A DNA stretch of 64,000 nucleotides, taken from assembly GCF_001536285.1 (NCBI RefSeq), contig NZ_FAOZ01000025.1, positions 1-64,000 on the forward strand. The letters are read 5' to 3'. The notes under the pieces were generated by a model. That model was not told the origin of the DNA. It worked only from the letters and a program-made list of their open reading frames with translations, and did no database searches. Every line of letters starts with the position of its first letter. Position 1 is the first letter of the stretch. Below are positions 27,588 through 37,187 of this stretch, in pieces. Position numbers and translations under genes: made by a program. The DNA is from Parafrankia irregularis. Its GTDB lineage: Bacteria; Actinomycetota; Actinomycetes; Frankiales; Frankiaceae.

Positions 27588-27645
27588 AAGATCATTCTAT
27601 CTGGCGACCCGTCAACGTAAAAGAAACGGAATCACAAGACACTAG

Positions 27646-27727
27646 TTCCTCGGGTATCCGCCCAGCTCGAACCAGTTCCACCATCTGCCGGCGGAACTCC
27701 TCGGTGTATGGCAGTTTTGATCTCGGC
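27646..27727 (-). pseudogene. IS3-type OrfA N-terminal fragment
   Basis: The minus strand encodes VPRSKLPYTEEFRRQMVELV followed by RAGRIPEEL, the usual start of an IS3-family OrfA. It is cut off at 27645 by the IS630 right end and differs from the IS3-type element nested inside the IS630. Confidence 0.6.
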
Positions 27728-27739
27728 ACCTGCACTCCT

Positions 27740-28672
27740 CCCCGGGATCATTATCCCAAAGAGCCCAGGTGTGAACAGGAACAGGTCAACTCCAGGGTTC
27801 GGGTTCCACCCGCTGTGGGCGTTCGCCGACCACGGCCCGGACGGGTCGGGTGAGCCGCTGGCGGTCCTGCTACGACCGGGGAACGCCAGGGCGAACACCG
27901 GCGCCGACCACATCACCTGGCCACCGTCGCACTCGCCCGGCTACCTCGGCGGCTGCGTCGCGGCCGGTCGGTCCTGATCCGGACCGACAGCGGCGGCGGC
28001 ACGCACGCGTTCCTCGACTGGCTGCACCGCCGCCGGCTGAGCTACTCGGTCGGGTTCACCCTGCCCGAGAGCGCGTCCGAGGCGATCGCGAAGGTTCCGC
28101 CCGGGGCGTGGACACCGGCCTACAACGCCGGCGGGCAGCCCCGCGACGGCGCGTGGGTCGCCGAACTCACCGGGCTGATGGACCTGTCCAGCTGGCCTGC
28201 GGGCGTGCGGGTCCTCGTGCGCAACGAACGCCCGCATCCAGGCGCCCAACTCCGGATCGTCGACCCCGGCGGCAACCGCTGCACCGCGTTCGCGACCAAC
28301 ACCCCCCACGGCCAGCTCGCCGACCTGGAACTACGGCACCGCCGCCGGGCCCGCTGCGAGGACCGGATCCGCGCCGCCAAAGACACCGGCCTGACGAACC
28401 TGCCCCTACACGACTTCGCCCAGAACAGGGTCTGGTGCGCCGTTGTCTCCCTCGCACTCGACCTCCTCGCCTGGACTCAGGTGCTCGCCCTGGCCGGCCA
28501 CGCCGCCCGGCGGTGGGAACCGAAACGCCTGCGGCACAGGCTGTTCACCATCGCCGGACGGATCGCCCGTCACGCACGACACACCGTGCTCCACCTGCCC
28601 GAGCACCATCCATGGGCAGCGCTGGCCCTTCAGGCCCTGACCACACTGCGCGCGCTACCCGACCCCGGATAG
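27740..28672 (+). pseudogene. IS1380-type transposase fragment
   Basis: Encodes FGFHPLWAFADHGPDGSGEP and LLRPGNARANTGADHIT. A frameshift near 27916 follows, then VLIRTDSGGGTHAFLDWLHR, TNTPHGQLADLELRHRRRAR, DRIRAAKDTGLTNLPLHDFA and a C-terminal helical tail ending at TAG 28670. These are the catalytic and C-terminal parts of an IS1380-family transposase; the N-terminus is missing. Confidence 0.75.
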
Positions 28673-29464
28673 CCACCCGGACCTGCCCTGCCCCGACGAC
28701 CTCGCACCACCCCCGGCCGTGGACCGGCGCTCCAGCCCGCGCGACAGCGAGCCACCCCGCCACACCCCGACGACACACCTCAACATCAAAAACGGGGCGG
28801 GACGACCGACAAACCGACCCAGCCACCTGGCGAAAGATCGAGGTTAGAGAAGATGCTGGTGAGAAGCCTGACCATGCGCCGTCGCGATCGGTACGATCCC
28901 GGGGTTGCACATGCGACCGGCAAGACGTCGGTAGTGGCCACCGTGGACACAGTGCGCTGCGCGGCGGCCCTGCGGCCTCAGCTGGACTTCGACGACGAGA
29001 ACGACCGACGATGGCGTGCCACCGAGACGGCACTGCTCACCTTGACGCTCTACCCTCGCGACACCGTCGTGGCGGACGCCGACACTGAGTGTCCGGTGCA
29101 GGTCCACCGCTCCTTGGCCGGCTGCTCAGTGCGCAGGCGCCGCAGCCATGACCGGCAGACGGCGACTCGCGGGCGGCGGCCCGACAGGTCGCACATGCGT
29201 TCAGTTTAGTCAGCCCTGCGGACCTGCCAAGAGCTCGCAGGGCCGTTGCAATACTGGCGGCACTCCAGGGATCAGTGGCACGAACCGATCAATTGGGTCC
29301 ACGGCACTGGGTGTTCTGATACAGCGGCCATCACCGACGGTCAAAGTTGTTACGACCAGGGCATTGCCACTGACCTCGACGGCCCGGCTCCGTGGCCGGA
29401 CCGTCGAGCGTGGGCATCGCGTCGCGTCGGGGAAGGCGCCGCCGGACCACCCCGCGCTGCCGGA
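28673..29464. other. gene-free stretch
   Basis: Open frames exist on both strands, but none has a recognisable product, a good ribosome site or a conserved-looking sequence. I see no RNA gene or clear repeat. Confidence 0.4.
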
Positions 29465-29767
29465 CTACTGGTAGGACAGGTTCGACTGCCCTTCGATCAC
29501 GCGGCCGGCGATGTAGAGGTCTCCGTTGGAGTCCAGTACTGCGATGATCTTCTTCTGGCTGCCATGGTGGGTCGTGAAGAAGATCTTGTCGGCCTCTTGG
29601 GATGTGGAGTAGTTAGTATTAACTGAGAGCTCGATGCTTACCGGCGAGCTGATGAGCACGTCCTTCTTGGGGGAAGTCGGGTACTGCTGGTTCTGCCGCA
29701 GTTTGATTCGGCCGTGAGTGTCTCCCTCGTCCCAGTCCGTCGCCAGCCCAAGATCAATATCCGGCAT
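29465..29767 (-). CDS. small acidic protein of unknown function
   Basis: 100-residue soluble protein with a non-actinobacterial-looking, Ser/Asn/Gln-rich composition and lower GC than its neighbours. It begins MPDIDLGLATDWDEGDTHGR, continues KDVLISSPVSIELSVNTNYS and ends with AVLDSNGDLYIAGRVIEG, a beta-rich pattern. The start has GGAG eight bases before ATG 29767. It resembles small conserved Streptomyces-type proteins (possibly the DUF6342 group), but that identification is from memory and uncertain. No signal peptide, membrane segment or catalytic motif is seen. Flanked by about 700-950 bp without genes. Confidence 0.6.
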   Translation of the reverse strand: MPDIDLGLATDWDEGDTHGRIKLRQNQQYPTSPKKDVLISSPVSIELSVNTNYSTSQEADKIFFTTHHGSQKKIIAVLDSNGDLYIAGRVIEGQSNLSYQ

Positions 29768-30720
29768 GGAGAACTCCGTTCATACTTGTGCGGAAAACCT
29801 CTCCCGAATGGAGTAGGCTGCTTTTCTCGCAAAAGATCGGGATAGCCGGCCGTGCCGGATTATCCCTACGAATAGCCGAGCGCAAGGATAGCGTGCCGCC
29901 GAGTCGGATTTTTCCCGACCGTTGGCCGCCTCGCTGGCCACCCTTCTATCGGTCTATCCAACCGAACCAGAGGCCGGGTGTTCGGGAAGCCATGGGCTAC
30001 GGGGACGGTATCACCGGCTAAGTTTACATATTTCGTTTCCCGGTCCACGTTGTTCGGCTCAGCGAGTCGCAGGCACCGGCCGCAACATCTCCCTCCAGAG
30101 GTTGCGGTGGAATCGCGCCGTCGCGTAGGTAGCATCACACGCCGAGGTTGGCGCCGTGCAGAAATCTCCGAGAAATGTCATCCTGGAAGTTTTCTGTCCG
30201 CTTTGCTGCGGTATGCGCAATATCTGACTTGGGTATATGGCCGTCTGGTGAGCCCCAGGGCGCACCCGAATTGTTGCCTGCGGAACCAGCCTTCGACCCG
30301 ATGTCGGCACTCCCGTCAGGCAGGTAGTAGCGTGGTGCGGACGCAAACGCTATTGCGTACGCGCTGGTTCCCGGAGTAGATCTCGGCCGGCAGGCCGACT
30401 TCCGGATGATCCATCCATGCGCGTACCCCGCGAGGCGATCTGCATGTCGCTGTACGAGCGGTCCCGGGGCGTGTTGCACCGGGCGCTACCGCGCCATCAC
30501 CGCGGGTGCCAGGTCATAGGCCGAGCAGGTCACGTTCCCGGTCGGCGGTGACCCCGGTCTCGGCGTAGATCGGCCGCTTCCCGACCCGCCCGTCCCGCAC
30601 CTTCACTATGGCCGTTGGTGAATCACGACAAGTGTGGTACACATCACACACGTACTCCCGGCTGCTGTAGAAGTGGGATCGTCTTCATTAAGTGAACCGT
30701 CGATAGCTATTGGAGCGCCG
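29768..30720. other. gene-poor stretch with transposase debris
   Basis: No intact gene. A plus-strand frame at about 30418-30490 reads MRVPREAICMSLYERSRGVL, resembling the central part of an IS30-type transposase. A minus-strand tail at 30521-30613 reads VGKRPIYAETGVTADRERDL and ends LLGL, unidentified. The last 100 bp should hold the promoter of the thiolase gene. Confidence 0.4.
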
Positions 30721-31905
30721 ATGAGGGATCGTGTTGTGGTGGCGGGTGTCGGCATGGTGCCGTTCGCGACGCCGAGCAGGAGCGACAGCTACGATGTGCT
30801 GGCAGAAGGGGCGGTAAAAGCGGCCCTGGCTGATGCGGGGATCGTCCTCGCTTCAGTCCAACAGGCGTACGCCGGCTATGTGTACGGCGACTCGACCAGC
30901 GGGCAGAACGCGCTGTACCGGGTAGGGATGACCGGGGCGCCGGTGTTGAACGTGAACAACAACTGCTCGACTGGATCATCGGCTCTGTTCCTGGCGCGTC
31001 AGGTGGTGGCCTCCGGAGCGGCGGATTGTGTGCTGGCGTTCGGATTCGAGCAGATGCAGCGCGGTGCGCTGAGGACGCAGTGGGACGACCGACCCAGCGC
31101 TTTCGGGCGGTTCGACGAGGTGATTACCAAGGTGCAGGGCGAGGCCGAGGGGGTGCCCTTCGCGCCGCGGTACTTTGGCGGTGCGGGCGCAGCCTACTGT
31201 GAGAAGTACGGGATGGACCCGACGGTGTTTGCGCGGATCTCGGTGAAGTCTCGCAGGCACGCAGCCCACAACCCGTATGCGGTCTTCACCGACCCGCTGA
31301 CTGTGGATGAGGTTCTTGCCTCACCGCGGATCTTTGGTCCGCTGACCCGGTTGCAGTGCTGCCCTCCCACCTGCGGCGCGGCTGCCGCGGTGATCGTCTC
31401 CGAGGATTTCGCGCGCGCCAACGGGCTGCGGGCCGACGTGACGATCGCCGCTCAGGCGATGACCACGGATACCCCGTCGTCGTTCGATGGGGACCTGATG
31501 CACCTAGTCGGATACGACATGACCAGGTCCGCAGCTAGGCAGGTCTATGAGGCGGCCGGGGTGGACCCACGCGACATCCACGTCGTGGAACTGCATGACT
31601 GCTTCACCGTCAACGAACTGTTGTCCTACGAGGCGCTGGGGCTGACCCTGGAGGGCACGGCGGAGAAGTTCATCGCCGACGGCGACAACACCTACGGCGG
31701 GCGCGTGGTGACCAATCCTTCGGGTGGGCTGCTGTCCAAGGGACATCCGCTGGGCGCGACCGGGTTGGCGCAGTGCGCGGAGCTGGTATGGCAGTTGCGC
31801 GGCGAGGCCGACAAGCGCCAAGTGGAGGGCGTGAATCTGGCGCTGCAGCACAATATCGGCCTCGGCGGGGCCGCCGTGGTCACTCTCTACGAGAAGACGG
31901 GCTGA
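30721..31905 (+). CDS. SCP-x-like thiolase / acetyl-CoA acetyltransferase
   Basis: 394-residue thiolase of the lipid-transfer/SCP-x type. The nucleophilic cysteine is Cys82 (NNNCSTGSSALFLAR). HDCFTVNELLSYEALGL supplies a conserved histidine. The C-terminal GGLLSKGHPLGATGLAQ carries the catalytic His of the GHP motif. The second cysteine of classical biosynthetic thiolases is replaced by an SCP-x-like NIGLGGAAVV end. It would cleave a 3-ketoacyl-CoA with CoA to give acetyl-CoA. GGAG lies six bases before ATG 30721. It is separated by mobile DNA from the ketone carboxylase and ethylmalonyl-CoA genes, but its chemistry links the two. Confidence 0.87.
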   Translation: MRDRVVVAGVGMVPFATPSRSDSYDVLAEGAVKAALADAGIVLASVQQAYAGYVYGDSTSGQNALYRVGMTGAPVLNVNNNCSTGSSALFLARQVVASGAADCVLAFGFEQMQRGALRTQWDDRPSAFGRFDEVITKVQGEAEGVPFAPRYFGGAGAAYCEKYGMDPTVFARISVKSRRHAAHNPYAVFTDPLTVDEVLASPRIFGPLTRLQCCPPTCGAAAAVIVSEDFARANGLRADVTIAAQAMTTDTPSSFDGDLMHLVGYDMTRSAARQVYEAAGVDPRDIHVVELHDCFTVNELLSYEALGLTLEGTAEKFIADGDNTYGGRVVTNPSGGLLSKGHPLGATGLAQCAELVWQLRGEADKRQVEGVNLALQHNIGLGGAAVVTLYEKTG

Positions 31906-32860
31906 GCCTGGCCAACAACACCGACACCGCGGATGCGCAGGCGGGAGAGCCGATCACTATCACCACGGAGCGCCGTCGACTTCCTCTTCACCAAGGCCAT
32001 CAGCCAAACAGGCATGTTGATGACCGCGAGCCGCTCGACAAGCTCCGAGCCTGACGATCAGATGCTCAGTCGCCGCGTGCTCGTGCATACGGATCCCTCT
32101 GTAGCCGCGCATTGTCCACATTCGCTCTTCAAGAAGGCGGCATGCTCGAGTTCCCGGTGAAGAGATCCGCCGTCACCTGCGACGGCTGGTCGCCGCAGCC
32201 AGTTCTACACCCGTCGCGCACTCAGGCCGGGCCGGGGGCGCCCCAGCCAGGTGACCGAGAATCTCACCGTTGGCGCTGATCTTCCGGCGCGGGCGCACCA
32301 GAGGAACCCGCACAGAGGCTGCTGCCGCGGCTGGTCCTCAAACACGATACCCCGGCTTCGAGAAAGGGGCCGCAATCCGACAACGGCTGGCCTGCATGCC
32401 CAGGACATCGCCGAGCAAAAGGCGGTGGATTCTCGCCGCCTGATCCGCAGCATCCGCGGAGCGATTGTCAATCGCGACGTCCGCGGTCATGTAAAGCACA
32501 AAGTCCCGCGTTCGGCTGGACCGTCGACTACCTTCTCGAAGGTGTCGCTGGCAAGCCCGGTGGAACCTCGCAGAAACACCCGGCACTGGCTCATCGAGTC
32601 GGCTACTGAGATCGACATCGCCCAGCAGTACGTCGACCGCCAGATCGCCTGCCGGCTGTCCCCGGCCGACACGGCCAAAGCCAGGCGGAGGAGCTTCGAG
32701 CCGTAGGGCCGCGTGACGGACGCCCGCGCGCAGTTGCACCGGCGGTTACGGGTACATGGTCGCGTACCCGAGCCTGGACAGACTTGCGGATCTACAGTGG
32801 CACCGCAAAGACCCTCGACCGGTCGCCGGGACTGGGCCGACCTACCTTGAGGAGGTTGAC
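31906..32860. other. gap with a possible acyl-CoA dehydrogenase remnant
   Basis: No intact gene. Around 32590-32700 the plus strand encodes ATEIDIAQQYVDRQIACRLS followed by PADTAKAR, which resembles the C-terminal helical domain of an acyl-CoA dehydrogenase; the rest is not recognisable. The final 60 bp include the ribosome site of the TetR gene. Confidence 0.35.
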
Positions 32861-34039
32861 GTGCCGGACCGTGCGCTCGCGCCGCCGCGTGGCACCCGTC
32901 CGCGTAACCGGCGGGCGCTGATCCTTGGCGCCGCCTCTGACCTGTTCGCCCGCCGCGGCTACGACCAGATCGGAATGAGCGACCTCGCCGAGGCCGTGGC
33001 GATCGGCCCGTCCGCGTTGTACCGACACTTCTCCAGCAAACAGAACCTACTCCGCGAGGTCATCATCGGAGGCCTGGCCCCGATGCGGCAACTGCTCGAA
33101 AATCTCAACCTCGCCGACCAGTCCACGGCATCAGCCCAGCTCGCAGCCCTGTGCCTCGACGAACGCCACCTCGGCGTGCTCTGGCAGCGAGAAGCCCGCC
33201 GCCTTTCGCTTAACGACTATGCTCGGGTGCGCACCGAGGTCCGCGAGATCGGACGCCGGCTCACCGACCGGGTGCGCGCCGCCCGCCCTGAGCTCGACCG
33301 CCGCACCGCTGACCTGGTCACCTGGGCGACGCTTGCCGTTCTGATGAGCCCGTCCTTCCACGACCTTGAAATGCCCCGGCCCGCATACGACGAACTGCTC
33401 GCCGAGCTTGCAGGCCTTGTGCTGGAAACCTCGCTGCCAAGTGCCTTCGCCGCACCGTCGCCACCACCAGTTGGACCGGTATTGCTGCCGGCGTCACGCC
33501 GGGAGGCTTTGCTCGCCCAGGCGGTGCGGATGTTCGCCGCCCAGGGCTTCGCCAGCGTCGGCATGGAGGACATCGGCAACGCCGTCGGAATCACCGGCCC
33601 CAGCGTCTACAACCACTTCCCGAGCAAGCTGGACATGCTGCGCACCGCATTTCAGCGGGGCACAGCCGCCCTGTTGATGGACGTCAGCACCATCTATCAA
33701 ACCTCGAGCGGTGCAGCCGATGCGCTGCGCAGACTGGTCGTCTCCTACATCCGATTCTCTCAGGTCCACCACGACCTGATCGGGCTGCTGATCACCGAGG
33801 TCGAGCACCTCCCTGAGGTCGAACGCCACGCCGCCCGTCGAGCCCAGCACAACTACCTCACCGAATGGGTCCACCTGCTCCAGCTCATGTACCCCGAGCT
33901 CGAGGCCACCGCCGCCCGGATCCGCGTACATTCCGCAGTCGCCGTCGCCAACGACACGGCCCGCACCCCTCACCTGCGGCACAACCCGGACGTGCCGGCC
34001 GCGATCGAGTCGATCTGCGGCCGGCTGCTCGGGCTCTGA
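32861..34039 (+). CDS. tandem TetR-family transcriptional regulator
   Basis: 392-residue protein with two complete TetR units. The first HTH is near residues 17-60 (LILGAASDLFARRGYDQIGM, then ALYRHFSSKQNLLREVI). The second is near 208-255 (EALLAQAVRMFAAQGFASVG, then VYNHFPSKLDMLRTAF). Each is followed by its own helical ligand domain, so one chain could act as a built-in dimer. The GTG start follows GAGGAGG. Acyl-CoA or related ligands are common for TetR repressors near such pathways, so control of the neighbouring thiolase and ethylmalonyl-CoA genes is plausible but inferred. Confidence 0.88.
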   Translation: MPDRALAPPRGTRPRNRRALILGAASDLFARRGYDQIGMSDLAEAVAIGPSALYRHFSSKQNLLREVIIGGLAPMRQLLENLNLADQSTASAQLAALCLDERHLGVLWQREARRLSLNDYARVRTEVREIGRRLTDRVRAARPELDRRTADLVTWATLAVLMSPSFHDLEMPRPAYDELLAELAGLVLETSLPSAFAAPSPPPVGPVLLPASRREALLAQAVRMFAAQGFASVGMEDIGNAVGITGPSVYNHFPSKLDMLRTAFQRGTAALLMDVSTIYQTSSGAADALRRLVVSYIRFSQVHHDLIGLLITEVEHLPEVERHAARRAQHNYLTEWVHLLQLMYPELEATAARIRVHSAVAVANDTARTPHLRHNPDVPAAIESICGRLLGL

Positions 34040-34202
34040 CCTGGCACGGGGGGTTCTGTTCCCGCCGCTGCTGATAAGCCCGGCCAAGGCAGCGGCGGTC
34101 TCCTCGCGCGGGTCGATTCCGTCGGTGCCACTAGGCCGTGTCCGGCCGATCATGGGTTGGTGGGTGTTGTCCTGGTGTGGGCGGTGATCTGGTTGGCCGG
34201 AC

Positions 34203-34622
34203 ATGTGGATCTCTTGCCGGGACGGTCGTCCTATGGGGCGGGGGGATCTGACAGCGCAGGAATGGGACCGGTTGGCGCCGCTGCTGCCGGTGAGTAATGG
34301 GCGGTGCGGCCGGTGGCGGGACCACCGGCAGGTCGTGAACGGCATCCTGTTCCGGGTCCGTACCGGGGTGCCATGGCGGGATCTCCCGGAGCGGTTCGGC
34401 CCGTGGAAGACCGTGTATGAGCGGCATCGCCGCTGGTCAGCGGACGGAACCTGGGACCGGCTGGCCGGTGAACTACGCCGCGGCGGGGATACCGACCCGC
34501 CGACCGGGTCCGGTGGCGGGTGGGAACTGAGTGTCGATTCCACGACCTGCCGTGCCCACCAACACGCGGCCGGGGCACCGAGACTGCGGCCCCGGGTGCC
34601 GGGAAAAGCCAGGCGCCCGTGA
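34203..34622 (+). CDS. IS5-family transposase, first frame
   Basis: 139 residues containing the N-terminal DUF4096-like domain: LTAQEWDRLAPLLPV, RWRDHRQVVNGILFRVRTGV, PWRDLPERFGPWKTVYERH and the first DDE aspartate in WELSVDSTTCRAHQHAAGA. The heptamer GGGAAAA at 34601-34607 is in the right frame (GGA AAA) for -1 ribosomal slippage into the second frame, 13 bases before the stop. Confidence 0.85.
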   Translation: MWISCRDGRPMGRGDLTAQEWDRLAPLLPVSNGRCGRWRDHRQVVNGILFRVRTGVPWRDLPERFGPWKTVYERHRRWSADGTWDRLAGELRRGGDTDPPTGSGGGWELSVDSTTCRAHQHAAGAPRLRPRVPGKARRP

Positions 34623-35125
34623 ACGATGCACCCGATGAAGGACTCGGCCGTAGCCGCGGCGGGTTCACCACCAAGATTCACCTCGGTGCCGACGGGTATC
34701 GCCGACCGGTCAGCCTGCTGATCACCGCCGGCCAGGTCGCTGACTCCACCCGGTTCACCGCGGTCGTGGACCGGGTCCACATGCTCCGGTCGGGTCCTGG
34801 CCGGCCCAGGACCCGACCCGACCGGGTGCTGGCGGACAAGGCCTACTCCAGCCGTGCGAACCGGACCTACCTGCGCGGGCGGGGTATCACCGCGACGATC
34901 CCGGAGAAGGCCGACCAGCAAGCCAACCGGCGTCGCCGCGGCTCCCGTGGTGGGCGTCCCCCGTCATTCGACGCCGAGGCGTACAAGCGACGGAACACCG
35001 TCGAGCGGTGCATCAACCTGCTGAAACAGAACCGGGCCGTGGCCACCCGCTACGACAAACGCGCCTACGTCTTCCACGGCACCGTCACCGCCGCAGGCCT
35101 ACGGCTCTGGCTCCGACCACCATGA
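34608..35125 (+). CDS. IS5-family transposase, second frame (-1 frameshift)
   Basis: About 170 residues read after slippage at [61 protein letters not shown] (second acidic residue) and YKRRNTVERCINLLKQNRAV (catalytic Glu in the Y-x2-R-x3-E motif). An independent start upstream at 34520 is possible. With the first frame it forms a complete transposase. Confidence 0.85.
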
Positions 35126-35144
35126 TCGGCCGGACACGGCCTAG

Positions 35145-35672
35145 TCCCCACCGTCTGAGAAACGCACCAGCTGTTTCCAGGTCCGCGACCGGCGCCACGA
35201 CCTGACAAAACAGTTCGGCCAGCGGCGAGGAACCGTGCCGCTGGCGGGCTTCGGCCAGGCACCTGGAGTTCGCTCCCATCGCGGCCCCACGACGTAGAGA
35301 TCCGTGAGCCTGGCGCCGAGCCGGCCGGCGCCTCACCTCGTAGTCGTCGCCCGCGGCGGATAGGGGAACGGCGCGAGCCCCATCACAAAGTAGGCCACGA
35401 CCTGCTCTGTGAGCGTCGTGTCGCTGCGCCGGGCGTTCTTCCCTGTCGCCTCGTCGACCGCATCACGCGGAACGAACGATGTCAGGACCCCCCGAGAGAT
35501 CTAGTCCGTCAGCCGGCTACCCGCGACCATCTCAATGTCTGCCACACATTCCGATCGTGCCGGCAACCAGACAGAACAACCGGAACCGCCGCACCGACGA
35601 TCGCCAGGATCCGGTTGGTGGAAGTGGCATTGTCAGTTACAGGGCACCGCACTTGACCAATCTATTGAATGT
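35145..35672. other. gene-free stretch
   Basis: A minus-strand frame (about 35085-35336) encodes a helical peptide, SPLAELFCQVVAPVADLETA, which could be the C-terminal end of a lost TetR-type regulator; it has no start and is not called. Nothing else is recognised. Confidence 0.35.
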
Positions 35673-36980
35673 TCAGTTGATCGGGCTACCGCAACGGGCT
35701 GCAGATTGTAGTGGTACGAATTGTCTGCCGTCGTCGCTGACACGCACGAAGTAGTAGCAGTCGGCGAGTTGGTCCCGGTCTTTTGCGAGATCCACCGGCG
35801 CGGGGAGTAGCCCGGCGCCGTCGTAGTCGTGCACGGCGCGCAAGCCTTGGATGAACGACTGGCGGTTCGGACATGCGCCGGCGGTTTGCAGCCCGCGTAG
35901 AAATAGGTCCGCGGACAACCAGCCGAACACGGCGCTTTCCTGCTCCGGCACCTCGCTCTGCGAAGAGTGGTGAGCCATCGCGGTGAGCAGCCGCTGATGT
36001 GCGGGGGTGTTCAGCTCAAACGGGAGGAAGCTGATGTAGATTGTCGTGCCGGCTAAGACTGGGCCGAATTGTGTTAGCAGATCCCGGTCGTAGCCGAGCG
36101 AGAGGAGTACCGTCCTGAGGTTCACGCCGGCGGCACGGACCGCGGGGATGATCTGAGCGAGGACGTCCGGGGTAACGACGCCGGTAATGGCGTCGATGTT
36201 CGCCTCCTTCATCTGTCTGGCCAACGCCCCGAAGCCGGTTGTCTCGGCGGTCACTTCAGAGTCTATGTCCACGCTGACACCGGCCACCCTTAGACTCTCA
36301 ACGAGCTGCCGATGGTATTCTTGTACCGCTTCGTTCAACGCTACGTCCACCACGGCGGCCCGAGTTCCCCCCGCACTACGGATAAAATCCCCCCAGACGG
36401 TCGACGATCCGGTCGAATGTGTATAATTATGCCATGTAAACATGTTTTCGTGGGTCACCCAGGCGGGTTCGGCTCCTAGTCCGATGACCGGTACGTCCAG
36501 ATCTGCGAGGTACTGGGCTGAGCCGGAGACCGCACCCAGTCCTTCCATGATGCCGAAGACTTCTTCCTTCTGAATGAGTTCGCGGGCCGCGGTGAGATTC
36601 AGCTGGGGAGTGGAGGCGTCGTCCCGCCAAACGGCGACAATCTTCCGCCCGTTGACGCCGCCTGCGCTGTTCGCTTCACCAAGACGAGCCTCAATCCCCG
36701 CCCGGAACGCATGCATGCTGTGCGAAAAAGGCCCGGTGTCAGGGAACAGAATGCCGGCCTTAATCTCGGTCTCAGTTATGCCCGGTGCGGCGCAGGTAGC
36801 CGCTCCGGCGGAGTCCTCCGAACCGGTGCACGCAGCCAGTCCGACCAAGCCACACAGAATAAGAATCAGCGCAGTCAGCCGTAATAGCGATGACCGTCCA
36901 GGTAGGGCAATCGCGGCGGTGCTACAATTCTGTTTCAGATCTATCGTGACGTTCAGCGTCGACGGACTTCCCTCAAGCAT
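35673..36980 (-). CDS. branched-chain-type ABC substrate-binding lipoprotein
   Basis: 435-residue extracytoplasmic protein of the Peripla_BP_6 (LivK) family. A lipoprotein signal peptide is visible: RSSLLRLTALILILCGLVGL followed by the AAC lipobox. The mature part starts with ITETEIKAGILFPDTGPFSH and has the usual GGVNGRKIVAVWRDD segment and two lobes. ATG 36980 is preferred over the TTG at 37031 because the signal peptide then has a normal length. No permease or ATPase gene is beside it, so it is an orphan binding protein. It lies 207 bp downstream of the mutase gene on the same strand and may sense or deliver a carboxylate or ketone-derived substrate. Confidence 0.85.
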   Translation of the reverse strand: MLEGSPSTLNVTIDLKQNCSTAAIALPGRSSLLRLTALILILCGLVGLAACTGSEDSAGAATCAAPGITETEIKAGILFPDTGPFSHSMHAFRAGIEARLGEANSAGGVNGRKIVAVWRDDASTPQLNLTAARELIQKEEVFGIMEGLGAVSGSAQYLADLDVPVIGLGAEPAWVTHENMFTWHNYTHSTGSSTVWGDFIRSAGGTRAAVVDVALNEAVQEYHRQLVESLRVAGVSVDIDSEVTAETTGFGALARQMKEANIDAITGVVTPDVLAQIIPAVRAAGVNLRTVLLSLGYDRDLLTQFGPVLAGTTIYISFLPFELNTPAHQRLLTAMAHHSSQSEVPEQESAVFGWLSADLFLRGLQTAGACPNRQSFIQGLRAVHDYDGAGLLPAPVDLAKDRDQLADCYYFVRVSDDGRQFVPLQSAARCGSPIN

Positions 36981-37187
36981 TTCCTGACGACCTTGCGCTG
37001 AGTTCCGGTGCAATTTCCTGTCATTATCCAATTTCGCGACCGCATTTACTAGTCGTTCTGGTCTGGGAGAATGGGAGCATAGTCTTTAGGTGATTCTGAC
37101 ACTTCCCGACAGGCGGCAAGATGCGCGACACCGTTGGTGGCCAAGAGCCCTGGCCTCGCAGGTGGTGCAGCGAGATAGCGTTGACCC

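Larger units (their letters stand above)
24567..27642 (-). mobile_element. IS630-family element carrying an IS3-type element and a small group II intron
   Basis: The ends read inward as GTGTCCCGTGATTCTGTTT (left) and GTGTCTTGTGATTCCGTTT (right), imperfect inverted repeats flanked by TA within CTAG, as expected for IS630. The transposase gene runs on the minus strand in three exonic pieces: 27587-26985, about 25445-25163 and 24809-24588. They are separated by an IS3-type element and a 353-nt intron. Outside the left end lies the USP gene; outside the right end is an IS3-type orfA fragment, so the original flanks are not obviously one continuous gene. Confidence 0.8.
34134..35141 (+). mobile_element. 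IS5-family insertion sequence with perfect terminal repeats
   Basis: The ends GGCCGTGTCCGGCCGATCAT(GG) and their inverted copy at 35120-35141 match perfectly over 22 bases and are flanked by CTAG at both sides. The element is about 1.0 kb with two overlapping ORFs. It sits between the TetR regulator and the solute-binding protein gene. Confidence 0.88.

Noticed and set aside
28853-29209. 118-codon plus-strand frame after the IS1380 fragment
   Set aside because: No good ribosome site, and the second half becomes Arg-rich shadow-like sequence.
33494-34921. A 475-codon minus-strand frame
   Set aside because: It crosses the TetR gene and the IS5 element without conserved features.
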